From Caballeronia megalochromosomata (GTDB taxonomy: Bacteria; Pseudomonadota; Gammaproteobacteria; Burkholderiales; Burkholderiaceae): 64,000 nt of DNA. This document shows, in pieces, positions 52,800 through 64,000 of this stretch (positions are counted from its first letter, which is position 1; each line of letters starts with the position of its first letter). The stretch spans positions 46,634-110,633 of the forward strand of contig LRBF01000030.1 in assembly GCA_001580565.1 (NCBI GenBank), in the 5' to 3' direction. The notes beneath the pieces were generated by a model. That model had not been told where the DNA came from and searched no databases. It was given only the letters and a program-made list of their open reading frames with translations. The position numbers and the translations under genes are program-made.

Positions 52800-55700
52800 G
52801 TGACGTCTTCTGGATCGGCTCGCCCGGCGCGCCGCAACGCCGCATTGCCCAAGTCTTCCTCCTCCGACGCGCCCCGCGCGGCGTCGTCGCCCATCGTCAC
52901 GAAGGCCGCAACGGCCGCGAAGGCATCGAAAGCGGCCATCGCGCCGAAACCGAGGCCGGGCGTCAAGGCCGCGGCCAAACGCGTTGCGGTCAAGGCGAAA
53001 GCGCCGCGCGCCAACGGTGCGGCCGCACCCAAATCCACGACGAGCCGCACGCGCGACGACAAGGACCGCCCGCTCTTCGAGGACATCCGCTTCCTCGGGC
53101 GCCTGCTCGGCGAAGTGCTGCGCGAGCAGGAAGGCGACGCCGTGTTCGACGTGGTCGAGGCCATTCGTCAGACGGCCGTGAAGTTCCGCCGCGAGGACGA
53201 TGTCGAGGCCTCGCAGACGCTGGAGAAGAAGCTGCGCGCGCTGTCGCCGGAGCAGACGGTGTCGGTCGTGCGCGCGTTCAGCTATTTCTCGCATCTGGCG
53301 AACATCGCGGAAGACCGGCATCACAACCGGCGCCGCCGCATTCACGCGCTCGCGGGCTCGGGCTCCCAGCCGGGCACCATCGCGTATGCGATCGAGCGCA
53401 TGCGCGAGCACAAGAACATCAGCGCGACGCGCAAGCTGCTGGAAAAGTTTTTCGGCGATGCGCTGATCGTGCCGGTCCTCACCGCGCACCCGACCGAAGT
53501 CTCGCGCAAGAGCATTCTCGATGCGCAGCACGACATCGCGCGCCTGCTCGCCGAGCGCGATCAGGAACTGACCGACCGCGAACGCGCGCAGAACGCGGCC
53601 GTGCTGCGCGCGCGCGTCACCTCGCTGTGGCAGACGCGCATGCTGCGCGACGCGCGGCTCTCCGTCACCGATGAAATCGACAACGCGCTGTCCTACTATC
53701 GCGCGACCTTTCTCGCGGAGATTCCGGCGCTGTATGCCGACATCGAAGGCGCGCTCGCCGAGCACGGTCTGCCCGTGCGCCTGCCGCCGTTCTTCCAGAT
53801 GGGAAGCTGGATCGGCGGCGACCGCGACGGCAATCCGTTCGTCACCGGCGAAACGCTGGAAACGGCGATCACCCGTCAGGCGATCGTGATCTTCGAACAC
53901 TATCTCGAAGAGACGCATAAGCTCGGCGCGGAATTGTCCGTGTCGAACCTGCTCGCCGGTTCGAGCGATGCATTGAAGGCGCTCGCCGATGCCTCGCCGG
54001 ATCAGTCGCCGCATCGCACGGACGAGCCGTATCGGCGCGCGCTCATCGGCATGTACACGCGGCTTGCGGCGAGCGCGCGCGTGCGGCTCGGCGAAGGCGT
54101 CGTGGCGGTGCGCAGCGCGGGCGCCGGCCAGCCGCAGATTCGCGCGAAGCCCTACGCCGACGCTTCCGAATTCGTGCGCGACCTGCACGTGCTGATCGAT
54201 TCGCTCGCCGAGCATCACGGCGCGTCGATGTCGACGCTGCGCCTGTCGCCGCTCGTGCGCGCCGCCGAAGTGTTCGGCTTCCATCTCGCGAGCATCGACT
54301 TGCGGCAAAGCTCGGATATTCACGAAGCGGTCGTGGCCGAACTGCTCGCGCGCGCGGGCGTCGTCGCGGATTACGCATCGCTTTCCGAAGAACAGAAACG
54401 CGAGGTGCTGGTGAAGGAACTGGCGCAGCCGCGTCCGCTGCGCCTGCCCTACGCGCAGTATTCGGATCTCGCGAAGAGCGAACTGGGCGTGCTCGAAGCC
54501 GCCCGCGAGACGCGCGCGAAGTTCGGCGCGCGCGCGGTGCGCAACTACATCATCTCGCACACGGAAACCGTCAGCGATCTGCTGGAAGTGATGCTGCTGC
54601 AGAAGGAAACGGGCGTGCTGCAAGGCTATCTCGGCGCAAAGGACGATTCCCCGCGCGACGGCCTGATGGTGATTCCGCTCTTCGAGACCATCGCCGATTT
54701 GCGCAATGCGCCCGTCATCATGGGCGAGTTCTTCGCGCTGCCGGGCATCGACAAGCTCATCGAGAATCAGGGCAACGAGCAGGAAGTCATGCTCGGCTAT
54801 TCGGACAGCAACAAGGACGGCGGCTTTCTCACGTCGAACTGGGAGCTGTATCGCGCGGAACTGGCGCTCGTCGCGCTCTTCAATGAACGTGGCACGACCT
54901 TGCGTCTGTTCCATGGGCGGGGCGGCACGGTGGGACGCGGCGGCGGCCCGACCTATCAGGCGATTCTTTCGCAGCCGCCCGGCACTGTCGACGGGCAAAT
55001 CCGTCTGACCGAGCAGGGCGAAGTGATCGCGAGCAAGTTCGGCAATCCGGAGATTGGCCGGCGCAATCTGGAGACGGTTGTCGCCGCGACGCTCGAAGCA
55101 TCGCTGCTGCCGCACGAGAACGCGCCCGCGCAGTTGCCGCAATTCGAAGCGACGATGCAGACGCTGTCCGATTCCGCGATGGCCGCGTATCGCGCGCTCG
55201 TCTACGAGACGCCTGGCTTCACCGACTATTTCTTCCTGTCGACGCCGATCTCGGAGATCGCGGAACTGAACATCGGCAGCCGGCCGGCGTCGCGCAAGCT
55301 GCAGGATCCGAAGCAACGCAAGATCGAGGATCTGCGCGCGATTCCGTGGGGCTTTTCGTGGGGGCAATGCCGTTTGTTGCTGACGGGCTGGTTCGGCTTC
55401 GGCAGCGCGGTGACGGCGTATCTCGACAAGTCCGGCTCCGACGATGAACGCGCGAAGCGGCTGGCTACACTGCGCAAGATGCACAAGACGTGGCCGTTCT
55501 TCAAGAACCTGCTGTCGAACATGGACATGGTGCTCGCGAAGACCGATCTCGCGGTGGCGTCGCGCTATGCGCAGCTCGTCACCGACAAGAAGCTGCGCAA
55601 GACCGTGTTCGACAAGATCGTCGCGGAGCATGAGCGCACGTCGAACGTGCTGGCCGAGATTACCGGCAAAGGCGAGCGTCTCGCGGATAACCCGCTGCTC

Positions 55701-55862
55701 GCGCGGTCGATCAAGAACCGCTTTCCGTATCTCGATCCGCTCAATCACTTGCAGGTCGAGTTGCTCAAGCGGCATCGCGCGGGGGATCAGAATGTGCGCC
55801 TGCGGCGCGGGATTCATTTGACGATCAACGGGATTGCGGCGGGGTTGCGGAATACGGGGTGA
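52800..55862 (+). CDS. ppc: Phosphoenolpyruvate carboxylase
   Basis: Carboxylates phosphoenolpyruvate to oxaloacetate, refilling the TCA cycle. The enzyme is 1020 residues because of a Lys/Ala/Pro-rich N-terminal tail of about 85 residues before the usual [21 protein letters not shown]. Catalytic His is in [13 protein letters not shown]; the second signature is [12 protein letters not shown]; the Gly-rich loop is [19 protein letters not shown]; the C-terminus ends [10 protein letters not shown] as in all PEPCs. It starts with GTG at 52800 behind GAGAGG. An inverted-repeat element begins about 20 bases after the stop. Confidence 0.97.
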   Translation: MTSSGSARPARRNAALPKSSSSDAPRAASSPIVTKAATAAKASKAAIAPKPRPGVKAAAKRVAVKAKAPRANGAAAPKSTTSRTRDDKDRPLFEDIRFLGRLLGEVLREQEGDAVFDVVEAIRQTAVKFRREDDVEASQTLEKKLRALSPEQTVSVVRAFSYFSHLANIAEDRHHNRRRRIHALAGSGSQPGTIAYAIERMREHKNISATRKLLEKFFGDALIVPVLTAHPTEVSRKSILDAQHDIARLLAERDQELTDRERAQNAAVLRARVTSLWQTRMLRDARLSVTDEIDNALSYYRATFLAEIPALYADIEGALAEHGLPVRLPPFFQMGSWIGGDRDGNPFVTGETLETAITRQAIVIFEHYLEETHKLGAELSVSNLLAGSSDALKALADASPDQSPHRTDEPYRRALIGMYTRLAASARVRLGEGVVAVRSAGAGQPQIRAKPYADASEFVRDLHVLIDSLAEHHGASMSTLRLSPLVRAAEVFGFHLASIDLRQSSDIHEAVVAELLARAGVVADYASLSEEQKREVLVKELAQPRPLRLPYAQYSDLAKSELGVLEAARETRAKFGARAVRNYIISHTETVSDLLEVMLLQKETGVLQGYLGAKDDSPRDGLMVIPLFETIADLRNAPVIMGEFFALPGIDKLIENQGNEQEVMLGYSDSNKDGGFLTSNWELYRAELALVALFNERGTTLRLFHGRGGTVGRGGGPTYQAILSQPPGTVDGQIRLTEQGEVIASKFGNPEIGRRNLETVVAATLEASLLPHENAPAQLPQFEATMQTLSDSAMAAYRALVYETPGFTDYFFLSTPISEIAELNIGSRPASRKLQDPKQRKIEDLRAIPWGFSWGQCRLLLTGWFGFGSAVTAYLDKSGSDDERAKRLATLRKMHKTWPFFKNLLSNMDMVLAKTDLAVASRYAQLVTDKKLRKTVFDKIVAEHERTSNVLAEITGKGERLADNPLLARSIKNRFPYLDPLNHLQVELLKRHRAGDQNVRLRRGIHLTINGIAAGLRNTG

Positions 55863-55882
55863 TGCGGCGGGGGTTTTTTCGT

Positions 55883-56137
55883 CTGATCCCGTTAGCGTGT
55901 CGGTCTGTTGGCGCTGCCCCTGTGCGGGGCGGCACCTACTTTCTTTGCTGCTGCAAAGAAAGTAGGCAAAGAAACAGCTTATCCCATCCAAAGTGCCTCA
56001 CACCGGCCGCGGCACAGGCGATTGACCTAATGGCCCGGCTGTAGAGAGTGCCCCCACAAAACTCGCCGGGCTTGGACCGCGCACGGTCTGCCACGCTAAT
56101 TGTTTGAGCGCGCTGGTTCAGCACGAAATAGCTTCGG
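55883..56137 (+). repeat. Dispersed repeat, left arm (copy A)
   Basis: A 255-nt unit that recurs inverted at 56241-56495 with few differences. It starts CTGATCCCGTTAGCG, has a GCCCC/GGGGC hairpin (55916-55930) and a perfect 14-bp hairpin CCTACTTTCTTTGC/GCAAAGAAAGTAGG (55935-55966, TGCT loop), then conserved sequence including GTGCCTCACACCGGCCGCGG and AGTGCCCCCACAAAACTCG. The left end begins 20 bases after the ppc stop. The third copy begins at 63948. Confidence 0.85.
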
Positions 56138-56240
56138 CACAGCGCTGCGCGCTGCCGTTGGGTATGCGAGGGAAACCGACGAGAAAAGAGAAACGCAGAA
56201 GCACACGCAAACCCGATTGACCCATCGGCCGCGAAGCGGG

Positions 56241-56495
56241 CCGGAGCCGTTTCGTGCTGAACCAGCCACGCGCGCGGCGCGAAGAGTCAGACCGTGCGCG
56301 ATCCAAGCCGCGCGAGTTTTGTGGGGGCACTCGCTACTGCCGGGCCATTCAGCCAATCGCCTGTGCCGCGGCCGGTGTGAGGCACTTTGGATCGGAAAGC
56401 TGCTTTCTTTGCCTACTTTCTTTGCAGCAGCAAAGAAAGTAGGTGCCGCCCCGCACAGGGGCAACGCTAATAGACCGACACGAAAACGGGATCCA
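56241..56495 (-). repeat. Dispersed repeat, right arm (copy B, inverted)
   Basis: The reverse complement of copy A over about 255 nt, with the same hairpins (56412-56443 and the GGGGC/GCCCC pair near 56453-56467). Its GGATCC end points at alaS, stopping about 50 bases from the alaS stop codon. The two arms are separated by about 103 nt and could form one long cruciform or RNA stem. Confidence 0.85.
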
Positions 56496-56545
56496 GCGAA
56501 AGCCCAAAGAAACATACCAAGCGCTTCCGCCAGGCCAACAGCAAA

Positions 56546-59170
56546 TTAAAGCTGCTGCTGCACCCATCCCGTCACGCCAGCGAGCGCCGCCGGCAAATTC
56601 GCCGGTTCCGTGCCCCCCGCCTGCGCCATATCCGGACGACCACCGCCCTTGCCGCCGATTTGCTGCGCGACAAAGTTGACGAGTTCACCCGCCTTCACCT
56701 TCTTCGACGCATCCGCCGTCACGCCCGCGATCAGGCTGACCTTGCCGCCATCCACCGATGCGAGCACGATCGCCGCGCTTCCGAGCTTGTCCTTCAGCTT
56801 GTCGACGGTTTCGCGCAGCGTCTTCACGTCCGCGCCTTCTAGCTGCGCGGCGAGCACGCGCACGCCGGAGACATCGACGGCTTGCGACACGAGTTCGTCG
56901 CCCTGGCTCGACGCGAGCTTCGATTTAAGCTGACCGAGTTCCTTCTCCAGCGATTTCACATGCTCCTGAACCTGCGCGATACGCTGCGTGAGTTCCGAAG
57001 GCTGCGCCTTCAGCACGCCCGCCGCCGCGTTGATGCGCGAATCGAGTTCCTGCACGTAACGCACGGCGTTGTCGCCGGTGATCGCCTCGACGCGGCGAAT
57101 GCCCGCCGCAACGCCGCCTTCCATCACGATCTTGAAGAAGCCGATATCGCCCGTGCGCTGCACGTGCGTGCCGCCGCACAGCTCGCGCGAAAAGCCCAGA
57201 TCGAGCACGCGCACCGTGTCGCCGTACTTCTCGCCGAAGAGCGCCATTGCGCCGCCCTTCACCGCATCGTCGTACGGCATCACGCGCACGACGCCCGGCG
57301 CGTTCGCGATGATCTCGTTATTCACGATCTGCTCGACGCGGCGAATGTCGTCGTCCGTCATCGGCGCGTTGTGGGCGAAGTCGAAGCGCGTCTTGTCGGC
57401 ATCGACGAGCGAGCCTTTCTGCTGCACGTGGCCGCCGAGCACGTCGCGCAGCGCCTTGTGCATCAAATGGGTGGCCGAGTGATTGCGCGCGGTGCGGGCG
57501 CGGCGCACGGCGTCGATTTCCGCCTTCACCACGTCGCCGACCTTCAGCGTGCCCTGCTCGACCGTGCCGTGATGACCCACGACATCGGCCTGCACTTTCA
57601 ACGTATCCGCAACCGCGAAGCGCACGTTCGCGTTCGCGAGCACGCCCTGATCGCCGACCTGACCGCCCGATTCCGCATAGAACGGCGTGTGATCGAGCAC
57701 GACGACCGCCTGCTGGCCGTCCTTCGCCTCATTCACCGATGCGCCTTCGACATACAGCGCGAGAATCTTCGCGTCGTCGAAGATTTCCTTCTCGTAGCCG
57801 TGGAAAGTGGACTTCGCGCCCGAGTATTCGAGGCCCGCCGCGATCTTGAACTTGCCCGCCGCACGCGCCTGGTCGCGCTGACGCGCCATCGCGTCGTCGA
57901 AAGCGGGTTCATCGACGCTCACGCCGCGCTCGCGGCATACGTCCGCCGTGAGGTCGAGCGGGAAGCCGTAGGTGTCGTGCAGCTTGAACGCGAGTTCGCC
58001 GTCCAGTTGCTTGACGTTCTTCTTTTCCAGATCCGCGAGTTCGCCTTCGAGAATCGACATGCCGTGTTCGATGGTCTCGAAAAAGCGCTCTTCTTCCTGA
58101 CGCAGCACGTCGGTCACGCGTTGCTGCGCTTCCTTAAGTTCCGGATACGCCGCGCCCATTTCCGCGACGAGATCCGCCACCAGCCTGTGGAAGAACGCGC
58201 CCTTCTTGCCGAGCTTGTAGCCGTGACGGATCGCGCGGCGCACGATCCGGCGCAGCACGTAGCCGCGGCCTTCGTTGCCGGGAATCACGCCATCGACGAT
58301 CAGGAACGAGCACGCGCGGATGTGATCCGCGATCACCTTCAGCGAGTTGTTTTCCAGATCGGCGGTATTCGTTTCGCGGCCCGCAGCCTTGATGAGCGTC
58401 TGGAACAGATCGATCTCATAGTTGCTGTGCACGTGCTGCAGCACGGCGGCGAGACGTTCGAGGCCCATGCCGGTATCGACGCACTGCTTGGGCAGCGGCG
58501 TCATGTTGCCCTGCGCGTCGCGGTTGAACTGCATGAACACGAGATTCCAGATCTCGATGAAACGGTCGCCGTCTTCCTCAGGAGATCCCGGCGGGCCGCC
58601 CCAGATTTCCGGGCCGTGATCGTAGAACACTTCCGAGCACGGGCCGCACGGGCCGGTATCGGCCATCTGCCAGAAGTTGTCCGATGCGTAGCGCGCGCCC
58701 TTGTTGTCGCCGATGCGGATGATGCGCTCGACCGGCACGCCGATTTCCTTCGCCCAGATGTCGAAGGCTTCATCGTCTTCCTGGTAGACGGTCACCGTGA
58801 GCTTTTCCGCCGGCAGGTTGTAGACCTTCGTCAGCAGTTCCCAGCAATAGTGGATCGCGTCGCGCTTGAAGTAATCGCCGAACGAGAAGTTGCCGAGCAT
58901 CTCGAAGAACGTGTGATGGCGCGCGGTGTAGCCGACGTTCTCCAGATCGTTGTGCTTGCCGCCCGCGCGCACGCTGCGCTGCGCGGTGGTCGCGCGCGAG
59001 TACGGACGCGATTCGCTGCCCAGAAACACGTCCTTGAACTGGACCATGCCCGAGTTGGTGAAGAGCAGCGTCGGATCGTTGCCGGGCACGAGGCTCGACG
59101 AACGCACGATCGTATGGCCCTTCGATTCGAAAAACTTCAGGAATTTCTCGCGTATTTCGGCGGCTTTCAT
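56546..59170 (-). CDS. alaS: Alanyl-tRNA synthetase
   Basis: An 874-residue class II synthetase with editing. The catalytic core opens [20 protein letters not shown] with [15 protein letters not shown] (motif 1 region), and motif 3 residues lie in [23 protein letters not shown]. The editing domain has [18 protein letters not shown] and the zinc Cys/His [19 protein letters not shown]. The C-Ala domain ends [25 protein letters not shown]. The whole is normal in length. Copy B of the dispersed repeat lies just beyond its stop. Confidence 0.97.
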   Translation of the reverse strand: MKAAEIREKFLKFFESKGHTIVRSSSLVPGNDPTLLFTNSGMVQFKDVFLGSESRPYSRATTAQRSVRAGGKHNDLENVGYTARHHTFFEMLGNFSFGDYFKRDAIHYCWELLTKVYNLPAEKLTVTVYQEDDEAFDIWAKEIGVPVERIIRIGDNKGARYASDNFWQMADTGPCGPCSEVFYDHGPEIWGGPPGSPEEDGDRFIEIWNLVFMQFNRDAQGNMTPLPKQCVDTGMGLERLAAVLQHVHSNYEIDLFQTLIKAAGRETNTADLENNSLKVIADHIRACSFLIVDGVIPGNEGRGYVLRRIVRRAIRHGYKLGKKGAFFHRLVADLVAEMGAAYPELKEAQQRVTDVLRQEEERFFETIEHGMSILEGELADLEKKNVKQLDGELAFKLHDTYGFPLDLTADVCRERGVSVDEPAFDDAMARQRDQARAAGKFKIAAGLEYSGAKSTFHGYEKEIFDDAKILALYVEGASVNEAKDGQQAVVVLDHTPFYAESGGQVGDQGVLANANVRFAVADTLKVQADVVGHHGTVEQGTLKVGDVVKAEIDAVRRARTARNHSATHLMHKALRDVLGGHVQQKGSLVDADKTRFDFAHNAPMTDDDIRRVEQIVNNEIIANAPGVVRVMPYDDAVKGGAMALFGEKYGDTVRVLDLGFSRELCGGTHVQRTGDIGFFKIVMEGGVAAGIRRVEAITGDNAVRYVQELDSRINAAAGVLKAQPSELTQRIAQVQEHVKSLEKELGQLKSKLASSQGDELVSQAVDVSGVRVLAAQLEGADVKTLRETVDKLKDKLGSAAIVLASVDGGKVSLIAGVTADASKKVKAGELVNFVAQQIGGKGGGRPDMAQAGGTEPANLPAALAGVTGWVQQQL

Positions 59171-59370
59171 AGCGTACGGGGCGTGTCTTCGGTTCTTTGA
59201 TGGTGCCCGCGGGCGGCTCTCACGAGCATTGGCCGGCGTGGCAAGGGTGACTGTCGATTATACGGGATTCGCCGCATCCGGCCGGGCGCGCGGCGCGTCC
59301 GCTATCGCGCGCGCGGCGGTTCTGTGCGACATTCGCAGTCCGGAGACAATTTGAGCGAGCGAACCGACCA

Positions 59371-60591
59371 ATGGGAGCCTTGAGCCATATCCGCGTGCTG
59401 GACCTGACCCGCGTGCTGGCGGGACCGTGGTGCGCGCAGACCCTCGCCGATTTCGGCGCGGACGTCATCAAGATCGAGCGGCCCGAAACCGGCGACGACA
59501 CGCGCCACTGGGGCCCGCCCTACCTGAAAACGCCCGGTGGCGAGGACACGCACGAGGCCGCGTACTATCTCGCGGCGAACCGCAACAAGCGCTCCGTGAC
59601 GGTGGATATCGCCACGCCGGAAGGCCAGCAGATCGTGCGCGAACTGGCTGCGCAAAGCGATGTCGTGCTGGAAAACTACAAGGCCGGGCAACTGAAGAAG
59701 TACGGGCTCGACTATGAATCGCTGAAGGCGGTGAAGCCGGACCTCATCTATTGCTCGGTCACCGGTTTCGGGCAGACGGGGCCGTATGCGCAGCGCGCGG
59801 GCTACGACTTCATCGTGCAGGGCATCGGCGGCTTCATGAGCATCACCGGCGAGCGCGACGGGCAGCCCGGCGGCGGCCCGCAGAAGGCGGGCGTGGCGAT
59901 CGCGGACCTGATGACCGGCATGTACGCGACCATCGGCGTGCTCACGGCACTCGCGCATCGTGACCGCACGGGCGAAGGGCAGTACATCGACATGGCGCTT
60001 CTGGACGTTCAGGTCGCGATGCTCGCCAACATGAACACGAACTTCCTCGCGAGCGGCACGCCGCCGGTGCGCTGGGGCAACGCGCATCCGAACATCGTGC
60101 CGTATCAGACCTTCCAGACGAGCGATGGCTGGATCATCGTCGCCGTGGGCAACGACGGGCAGTTCCGCAAGTTCGTCGATGTGGGCGGACGCGCGGAACT
60201 GGCGGACGATCCGCGTTTCGCGGCGAACCCGTCGCGCGTGCGCAACCGCGACATGCTCGTACCGATTCTCGCGGACATGGTGCGTCTGAAAGGCAAGCAC
60301 GAGTGGATCGCGGAACTCGAAGCCGCCGGCGTGCCGTGCGGTCCGATCAACGATCTCGGCGAAGTGTTCGAAGATCCGCAGGTGCGCGCGCGCAAGATGC
60401 AGATTGACTTGCCGCATCCGACGGCCGGTTCGGTGAAGCTCGTCGCGAGCCCGATCAAGATGAGCGCGACGCCGCCCGAAGCGCGCACGCATCCGCCGCT
60501 GCTCGGCGAGCACACGTCGGGCGTGCTCGCCGACGTGCTCGGTTACGACGAGGCGAAAATCGCGCGTTTGCGGGCGTCGAAGGCCATCTGA
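59371..60591 (+). CDS. CaiB/BaiF (family III) CoA-transferase
   Basis: A 406-residue family III CoA-transferase, closest in pattern to formyl-CoA or succinyl-CoA-dependent transferases. It starts IRVLDLTRVLAGPWCAQTLADFGADVIKIERPETGDDTRHWGPP, has the catalytic Asp region GVAIADLMTGMYATIGVLTAL, and NKRSVTVDIATPEGQQIVRELAAQSDVVLENYKAGQLKKYGLDYESL. The substrate cannot be told from sequence; neighbouring genes give no pathway. It is divergent from alaS, about 200 bases away. Confidence 0.9.
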   Translation: MGALSHIRVLDLTRVLAGPWCAQTLADFGADVIKIERPETGDDTRHWGPPYLKTPGGEDTHEAAYYLAANRNKRSVTVDIATPEGQQIVRELAAQSDVVLENYKAGQLKKYGLDYESLKAVKPDLIYCSVTGFGQTGPYAQRAGYDFIVQGIGGFMSITGERDGQPGGGPQKAGVAIADLMTGMYATIGVLTALAHRDRTGEGQYIDMALLDVQVAMLANMNTNFLASGTPPVRWGNAHPNIVPYQTFQTSDGWIIVAVGNDGQFRKFVDVGGRAELADDPRFAANPSRVRNRDMLVPILADMVRLKGKHEWIAELEAAGVPCGPINDLGEVFEDPQVRARKMQIDLPHPTAGSVKLVASPIKMSATPPEARTHPPLLGEHTSGVLADVLGYDEAKIARLRASKAI

Positions 60592-60598
60592 GCGGATA

Positions 60599-60811
60599 TC
60601 AGCGAACGCCGGCGCCGATCAGCCCGCCCGCCGCCGCGCCCGCGACGGTGCCAATCGGCCCGCCCGTGACCAGGTAGCCGAGCGCGCCGCCCGCGGCCGC
60701 GCCGACGCCGGCGTGCGCCTGCTCGCGCGACAGGTTTGCGCATGCCCCGAGGCTCGACACGAGCGCGGCTGCGGCGGCGAACTTGAGCGTCGTGATGGCG
60801 ATCTTCTTCAT
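60599..60811 (-). CDS. Small glycine-zipper lipoprotein
   Basis: A 70-residue lipoprotein: MKKIAITTLKFAAAAALVSS, then LGACANLSRE, with lipobox Cys at residue 24, then a glycine zipper GVGAAAGGALGYLV...GTVAGAAAGGLIGAGV. Such proteins are common in the outer membrane of Burkholderia (SlyB/OsmB-like short forms), but their function is unknown. AAGGAA precedes the start. Its stop lies eight bases from the CoA-transferase stop (convergent). Confidence 0.82.
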   Translation of the reverse strand: MKKIAITTLKFAAAAALVSSLGACANLSREQAHAGVGAAAGGALGYLVTGGPIGTVAGAAAGGLIGAGVR

Positions 60812-61163
60812 GATGGGCTTCCTTGTGTTTTCGTTGTGATGTCGATTCAGGCGAGCCGATCTTAAGATTGCGCCGGGGCGCCTTTCAACGCGATTTACGT
60901 CCCGTTACGGCGGTTACGAAGCGCGTTGCCGCGCGTAATCCGTGTAACGGAACTCGCGAAACGGCGCGACTGTGCGAATCGCGCGACGAAACGGGCCGCA
61001 AGCGCGCGCCAAACGCCCTCGCAGCCTGCCCCGGATGGTTGCGTAAGGTAGAATCGACCCAACATTCAAGGCATTCGTACGCGTTCCCGGCCGACCCGGT
61101 CTCGAAGGACGCTTCCCGAACCGTTTCACGCGCGCGAGCGCATCCGCTGGCACTCTCTTTCGC
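60812..61163. promoter_or_regulatory. Intergenic region with promoter upstream of glnS
   Basis: A -10-like TAGAAT at 61049-61054 preceded at some distance by TTGCGT lies about 110 bases before the glnS start. No other gene is supported in the 350 nt. Confidence 0.45.
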
Positions 61164-62873
<1,710 letters not shown>

Positions 62874-62960
62874 TATCGATTTAAAAAAGCGCCGCGCAGC
62901 CACGCGGCGCGCTGATGGTTCCTGCCGGACTCGCTGCACGCTGCTTCTTACGAGGACATC

Positions 62961-63935
62961 ATGAAGCTGCCGCATTCCTTCGCGCCGCACCGAACATGGG
63001 CGCAACGAAGTGCCGCCCTCGCCTCCTGGCTATTGCTCGCATCCGCCGGCGCGCATGCCGCCACCGCTGCCGAACTCGCCACGGCCCAGGCCACCGTCGA
63101 TCAGATGCAGCCTTCCGCGACGCTGCGCAAGATCGTGGAGAACGGCGCGATCGTGCTGGGCACGCGCGAGTCGTCGGTGCCGTTCTCGTACACGGTGAAG
63201 CAACAGCCCGTCGGCTACTCGTACGAGATCGCACTGAAGGTCGTCGACGAGATCAAGAAGCGCCTCAAGCTGCCCAATCTCGCGGTGAAGAACGTGCAGG
63301 TCACGTCGGCGAACCGTATCTCGTATGTCGTGAACAACCAGGTCGATCTGGAATGCGGCTCGACCGCGCATGTGGCCGATCGCGATCCGCTCGTCGCGTT
63401 CTCGAACAGCTTCTTTCAGTACGGCATCCGCATGGCGGTGAAGAAGAAGTCCGGCATTCGCGATTACGCGGACCTCGCGAACAAGACGGTGGCGACCACG
63501 GCGGGCACATCGGATGAGCGCATCTTGCGGCAGATGAGCATCGACAAGAAGCTGAATCTGCGCATCATCAGCGCGCGCGATCACGCGGAGGCGTTCGCCG
63601 CGTTGAAGTCGGATCGCGCGGTGGCGTTCGTGATGGACGACCCGCTTCTGTACGGCAAGATCGCGCAGGAAGGCGCTGCGCGCGGCGAGTACATTGTGAC
63701 GGGCGCGTCGCTGGCGAACGAGGCGTATGGGTGCATGATGAGAAAGGGTGACCCGGTGTTCAAGCGTATCGTCGATGATGTGATCGCGAACATGCAGCGC
63801 TCGGGTGAGGCTACGAAGCTCTATGAGACCTGGTTCATGCGGCCGATTCCGCCGGATGGGATGAACCTGCAGTTTCCGATGTCGCCGGAGATGAAGGCGC
63901 TTTTTGCCAATCCTAATGATCGTACGGTCGATTGA
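62961..63935 (+). CDS. Glutamate/aspartate-type ABC transporter substrate-binding protein
   Basis: A periplasmic binding protein of 324 residues in the GltI/PBPb family. The signal peptide (about residues 1-34, ending GAHA) precedes ELATAQATVDQMQ. The first lobe starts TLRKIVENGAIVLGTRESSVPFSYTVKQQPVGYSYEIALKVV; the ligand-binding residues lie in VNNQVDLECGSTAHVADRD, and the C-terminal lobe carries SGEATKLYETWFMRPIPPDGMNLQFPMSPEMKALF, a sequence typical of GltI. GAGGA precedes the ATG at 62961. The permease genes gltJKL would be expected downstream, outside the window; instead, a dispersed-repeat copy starts 13 bases after the stop, so the cluster may be split or absent. Confidence 0.9.
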   Translation: MKLPHSFAPHRTWAQRSAALASWLLLASAGAHAATAAELATAQATVDQMQPSATLRKIVENGAIVLGTRESSVPFSYTVKQQPVGYSYEIALKVVDEIKKRLKLPNLAVKNVQVTSANRISYVVNNQVDLECGSTAHVADRDPLVAFSNSFFQYGIRMAVKKKSGIRDYADLANKTVATTAGTSDERILRQMSIDKKLNLRIISARDHAEAFAALKSDRAVAFVMDDPLLYGKIAQEGAARGEYIVTGASLANEAYGCMMRKGDPVFKRIVDDVIANMQRSGEATKLYETWFMRPIPPDGMNLQFPMSPEMKALFANPNDRTVD

Positions 63936-63947
63936 GTTGGGGTTCTC

Positions 63948-64000
63948 GCTGGATCCCGTTTTCGCGTCGGTCTATTGGGACTGCCCCTATGCGGGGCGGC
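63948..64000 (+). repeat. Dispersed repeat, copy C (truncated by the window end)
   Basis: The first part of the repeat seen at 55883 and 56241: CTGGATCCCGTTTTCGCGTC, then GGTCTATTGGGACTGCCCCTATGCGGGGC. It begins 13 bases after the stop of the binding-protein gene, with the same end of the unit facing the gene 3' end as in copies A and B. Confidence 0.8.

Larger units (their letters stand above)
55863..56545. other. Gene-free region filled by an inverted pair of long repeats
   Basis: No coding gene is supported. The region consists of a left repeat arm, a spacer of about 100 nt and an inverted right arm, described separately. Open frames here, the longest about 150 codons, are Arg/Ala/Pro-rich and follow the repeat's base composition rather than a protein. 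Confidence 0.7.

Noticed and set aside
52659..55991. A very long open frame on the minus strand opposite ppc (over 1100 codons).
   Set aside because: It is the antisense image of a high-GC coding gene; its translation is Arg/Ala/His-rich with no domain, and ppc on the other strand has all catalytic motifs.
56100..56549. Open frames of up to about 150 codons between ppc and alaS.
   Set aside because: They run across the inverted repeat and follow its composition; they lack ribosome sites and are basic, Arg/Pro-rich chains without domains.
56882..59200. A 772-codon open frame on the plus strand opposite alaS.
   Set aside because: Arg/His-rich shadow sequence; AlaRS motifs on the minus strand account for the region.
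62886..62912. GC-rich hairpin GCGCCGCG/CGCGGCGC just after glnS.
   Set aside because: There is no T run on the plus strand; the A run lies before the stem, so it is at best a weak terminator for minus-strand transcription and is not called.

Overview
The window is high-GC chromosomal DNA from a member of the Burkholderiaceae, most likely Paraburkholderia, Caballeronia or Burkholderia. The evidence is a set of gene orders characteristic of that group: yicC-gmk-rpoZ-spoT, rph-rdgB-hemW, minC-minD-minE, ftsK-lolA, and hemC with a fused hemD/hemX and hemY divergent from ppc. A major 16-strand-type porin, a YXWGXW protein and a glycine-zipper lipoprotein fit the same group. Nearly all of it is core housekeeping sequence. 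The species cannot be fixed from the sequence alone.

Layout. 1-1170: 3' part of fbp, tRNA-Thr(CGT), terminator. 1171-7113: a 49-residue ORF, a secreted chorismate mutase, a DnaQ exonuclease/GIY-YIG fusion, an AT-rich intergenic stretch with a 75-residue ORF and a probable minus-strand small RNA, the porin, and greB. 7276-7565: two identical tRNA-Arg(ACG) genes. 7591-12514 (minus): a DUF2591/NinX-like gene, spoT, rpoZ, gmk and yicC. 12766-16574 (plus): rph, rdgB, hemW and an MFS exporter, coupled by overlaps and GTG/GTG/TTG starts. 16620-19300: tRNA-Ser(TGA) followed by a short integrated-element remnant. It holds an integrase stub, a small HTH gene and a two-gene toxin/immunity-like module, and is closed by a copy of the tRNA 3' end. 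19323-26803: small hypothetical proteins, a second possible small RNA, a TonB-C-like lipoprotein, an MHS transporter with a long structured leader, an OpgC-like acyltransferase, a ClcA chloride channel and envelope proteins. 27117-29081: minCDE. 29224-39299: GNAT, map, a lipoprotein, tRNA-Ser(CGA), serS, rarA, a purine/cytosine-type permease, a second MHS transporter, and a ureohydrolase divergent from its LysR regulator. 39330-46324: lolA, ftsK, trxB, an Smr protein, a TRIC-like channel, a Pcm-like methyltransferase and a rhodanese. 46372-47949: a secreted SGNH esterase with a C-terminal bulb-lectin domain. 48123-52464: hemY, hemDX, hemC. 52800-63935: ppc, a large inverted repeat, alaS, a CoA-transferase, a glycine-zipper lipoprotein, glnS, and a glutamate/aspartate-type binding protein. 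The window ends inside a third copy of the repeat.

Working together. spoT (stringent response), rpoZ (omega) and gmk (GMP to GDP) form a guanine-nucleotide/ppGpp cluster. hemC and hemDX make uroporphyrinogen III in consecutive steps. minCDE and ftsK act in division; lolA serves lipoprotein sorting to the outer membrane. serS, alaS, glnS and five tRNA genes serve translation.

Most unusual parts: (1) the tRNA-Ser island remnant with its toxin-like/DUF4279 pair; (2) a three-hairpin, terminator-ended small RNA candidate antisense to the porin leader region; (3) an inverted pair of about 255-nt repeats between ppc and alaS with a third copy at the window end, all oriented the same way relative to gene 3' ends.
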